Assembly (NCBI GenBank): GCA_005883885.1
Contig: VAYF01000030.1
Span: forward strand, 1 to 7,317
Direction of reading: 5' to 3'
DNA length: 7,317 nt
Source of the DNA: Actinomycetota bacterium
GTDB lineage: Bacteria > Actinomycetota > UBA4738 > HRBIN12
The translations under genes and the position numbers were made by a program. The notes below the pieces were generated by a model. The model saw only the letters and a program-made list of their open reading frames with translations. It did not search any database and had not been told where the DNA came from. This document shows, in pieces, positions 6,018 to 7,317 of this stretch (its first letter is position 1; each line of letters opens with the position of its first letter).

Positions 6018-6560
6018 CTAGTCCTGTGGTCCGGACGCCCATTCCTCCCGGAGGATCCCCATCACGAGCGTGTCGTGGATCTCTCCGTCGAACCAAGCGT
6101 GGGCGCGGAGGCGGCCCTCCTCGACGAAGCCCGCCTTCGCGTACGCGCCGACCGCCCGTTCGTCGTCGGCAAGGACCTCCAGGCCGACCTTGCGCATCGC
6201 CAGGTCGCGGAACGCGAAGTCGACGAGCGCCCGGACGGCATCCTGGCCGAACCCTTTCGACCAGTAGGCCCGGCCGAGCGTGATGCCCAGGTGACACGTT
6301 CGCTGGAAGTGATCGATGAAGTGCAGCTCGCACTCGCCGATCAGCTCCTCGTCCACCTCGATCACGAAGCGCATCGTCCGCGGATCGGACTCCTCGAGCC
6401 GCTCCTCGAACCGATGCTCGAGCTCGGCGAGGGAGGCCGGACGCGCCGGCGTGTCGGAGGCACGGGCCATCAGCTCGAGGTCGTCGTCGAGCAGCTCGTG
6501 CAGGACCGGCAGATCCTCGCGCTCGATCGCGCGGAGCGTGACGTGTTCGCCGTGGAGCAT
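6018..6560 (-). CDS. GNAT family N-acetyltransferase (RimJ/RimL type)
   Basis: 180-residue cytoplasmic acetyltransferase that would transfer an acetyl group from acetyl-CoA to an amine; substrate unknown. The layout follows the RimJ/RimL-like GNAT group: VTLRAIEREDLPVLHELL at 7-24 (strand 1 and helix 1), FVIEVDEELIGECELHFID at 65-83, HLGITLGRAYWSKGFGQDA at 90-108 with the acetyl-CoA pyrophosphate loop around SKGFGQDA, and the C-terminal GLEVLADDERAVGAYAKAGF at 126-145. Related proteins acetylate ribosomal protein N-termini, antibiotics, polyamines or other small amines; the acidic 51-60 segment does not narrow this down. The ATG at 6560-6558 is chosen because GGAGGT at 6574-6569 lies eight bases upstream; an in-frame GTG at 6569-6567 would overlap that site. 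It diverges from the hutH-like gene and lies upstream of REC-EAL on the same strand, separated by 127 bases. Confidence 0.9.
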   Translation of the reverse strand: MLHGEHVTLRAIEREDLPVLHELLDDDLELMARASDTPARPASLAELEHRFEERLEESDPRTMRFVIEVDEELIGECELHFIDHFQRTCHLGITLGRAYWSKGFGQDAVRALVDFAFRDLAMRKVGLEVLADDERAVGAYAKAGFVEEGRLRAHAWFDGEIHDTLVMGILREEWASGPQD

Positions 6561-6568
6561 CCTTCGCA

Positions 6569-6574
6569 CCTCCT
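6569..6574 (-). promoter_or_regulatory. Shine-Dalgarno site for the GNAT gene
   Basis: GGAGGT on the minus strand, a near-perfect anti-SD match, eight bases before the ATG at 6560. It decides between that ATG and the upstream in-frame GTG. Confidence 0.75.
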
Positions 6575-6582
6575 CGTTGGCG

Positions 6583-6588
6583 AGTGTA
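6583..6588 (-). promoter_or_regulatory. Candidate -10 box for the GNAT gene
   Basis: TACACT (6588-6583, minus) fits TANNNT. Initiation about seven bases downstream would leave a leader of roughly 16 bases that just contains the Shine-Dalgarno site. No -35 match was seen at 16-18 bases. Confidence 0.3.
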
Positions 6589-6598
6589 ACGGCGAGGT

Positions 6599-6627
6599 TT
6601 GCCCGCCGGCCGCCCCGCTCGTAGCCT
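6599..6627 (+). promoter_or_regulatory. hutH: Candidate promoter of hutH, placed for leaderless translation
   Basis: TTGCCC (6599-6604), a 17-base spacer and TAGCCT (6622-6627) resemble a vegetative promoter. Seven bases after the -10 lies the GTG at 6635, so transcription would begin at or next to the start codon. No Shine-Dalgarno sequence precedes the GTG, which agrees with a leaderless mRNA, a common arrangement in actinobacteria. Confidence 0.5.
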
Positions 6628-6634
6628 TGCCGCC

Positions 6635-7317
6635 GTGCCGGTATCGGTCGGGGAGCCGTTGACGCTCGAGGACGTCGTCGCGGTGGCGCGCGGCGCGCAG
6701 GTGGCCTTCGCGGGCCCCGCCCGCGAACGCGTGCGCGCCGCGCGCGAGGTGGTCGAGCGCGCCGTCGCCGACGGCCGCACGATGTACGGCGTCACGACCG
6801 GCTTCGGCGCGCTCGCCGACACGCCGATCGCGCCGGAGCAGAGCTCGGCGCTGCAGCGCGGCATCGTCACCTCCCACGCCACCGCGGTCGGGCGACCGCT
6901 GTCGCGCGAGGAAGCGCGCGCGATGCTCCTGCTCCGCGCGCACGTCCTCGCGCTCGGGCATTCCGGCGTTCGCGCGGAGGTCATCGAGCTGATGGTCGAG
7001 ATGCTGAATCGCAACATCATCCCCGCCGTCCCGGAGCAGGGCTCGCTCGGGGCATCGGGGGACCTCGCACCGCTCGCCGGCCTGGCCCTGCCGTTGATCG
7101 GGCTCGGACGGTTGCTCACTGGCGACGGTGTCACGGAGCCGGCCGCCGACGGGCTCGGCCGAGCGGGGTTGCGTCCGCTCGAGCTCCAGGCGAAGGAAGG
7201 GCTCGCGCTCGTCAACGGCACGCAGGGGATGCTCGCGATCGGCACCCTCGCGCTGATCCGGTCCGAGCAGCTCGCCCGGGCCGCGGACGTGATCGCCGCG
7301 ATGACGATCGAAGCGTC
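6635..7317 (+). CDS. hutH: Histidine ammonia-lyase (histidase), N-terminal part
   Basis: 227 codons are visible before the right edge; family members have about 500 residues. The enzyme belongs to the MIO aromatic amino acid lyases, and histidase removes ammonia from L-histidine to give urocanate, the first step of histidine degradation. YGVTTGFGALAD at 51-62 carries the catalytic-base tyrosine Y51. The autocatalytic MIO triad Ala-Ser-Gly is at 140-142 in GSLGASGDLAPLA. KEGLALVNGTQGM at 187-199 carries the conserved N194. SH at 80-81 in IVTSHATAVG is the residue pair typical of histidases; tyrosine and phenylalanine lyases usually carry HL or FL there. I therefore favour histidase, with a related lyase as the alternative. 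The GTG start has no Shine-Dalgarno site but fits a leaderless transcript. Whether other hut genes follow cannot be seen. Confidence 0.9.
   Translation, partial: MPVSVGEPLTLEDVVAVARGAQVAFAGPARERVRAAREVVERAVADGRTMYGVTTGFGALADTPIAPEQSSALQRGIVTSHATAVGRPLSREEARAMLLLRAHVLALGHSGVRAEVIELMVEMLNRNIIPAVPEQGSLGASGDLAPLAGLALPLIGLGRLLTGDGVTEPAADGLGRAGLRPLELQAKEGLALVNGTQGMLAIGTLALIRSEQLARAADVIAAMTIEA

Noticed and set aside
6018..6569. GTG at 6569 as start of the GNAT gene
   Set aside because: It would overlap the GGAGGT site, which is ideally placed for the ATG at 6560.
5965..7245. Minus-strand open frame of 426 codons
   Set aside because: It covers hutH on the opposite strand and the GNAT gene out of frame. 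Both of those have clear family motifs, and this frame has none.

Overview
The window is high-GC bacterial DNA with dense, partly overlapping genes, several GTG starts and TANNNT-type -10 boxes, one of them placed for a leaderless mRNA. These traits and the gene content suggest an uncultivated member of the Actinomycetota. That assignment is an inference from style, because there is no rRNA or other phylogenetic marker here. All eight genes have recognisable families. I see no tRNA, rRNA, CRISPR array, insertion sequence or phage gene.

Left block, 1-3579, minus strand: a tightly packed operon read right to left. It starts with a complete cystathionine beta-synthase (cbs, PLP fold plus two CBS domains). 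Next is a DUF429 predicted nuclease-like protein with a Cys/His-rich tail, then a cystathionine gamma-synthase/lyase homologue (metB-like). Last is the N-terminal part of a secreted PQQ-type glucose/sorbosone dehydrogenase that runs off the left edge. Stop and start codons overlap at both internal junctions I could resolve (TAGTG and ATGA), so translation is probably coupled. cbs plus metB is the classical transsulfuration pair linking homocysteine, cystathionine and cysteine.

The most striking feature lies in this block. The metB-like gene is rearranged. Its PLP-lysine core is missing, and its C-terminal half is present twice as a 323-bp direct repeat of about 94% identity with a 411-bp period. 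The frame is intact throughout. The copies differ mostly at synonymous sites, which suggests either a recombination between diverged lineages or a chimeric assembly. The adjacent dehydrogenase also appears to have its signal peptide one frame away from its mature domain, so 1-1355 deserves a read-level check.

Centre, 3580-5935: a short divergent control region containing a dyad, then two convergent single-protein response regulators whose stop codons nearly touch. The plus-strand protein is REC-GGDEF with a variant GGDDF signature, a candidate c-di-GMP synthase. The minus-strand protein is REC-EAL with a full set of phosphodiesterase residues. Together they form an opposed c-di-GMP make/break pair, with no sensor kinase in the window.

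Right block, 5891-7317: a RimJ/RimL-type GNAT acetyltransferase on the minus strand with a clear Shine-Dalgarno site. Diverging from it is the start of a histidine ammonia-lyase (hutH) that runs off the right edge. Its promoter-like hexamers sit exactly where a leaderless GTG-start transcript would need them.
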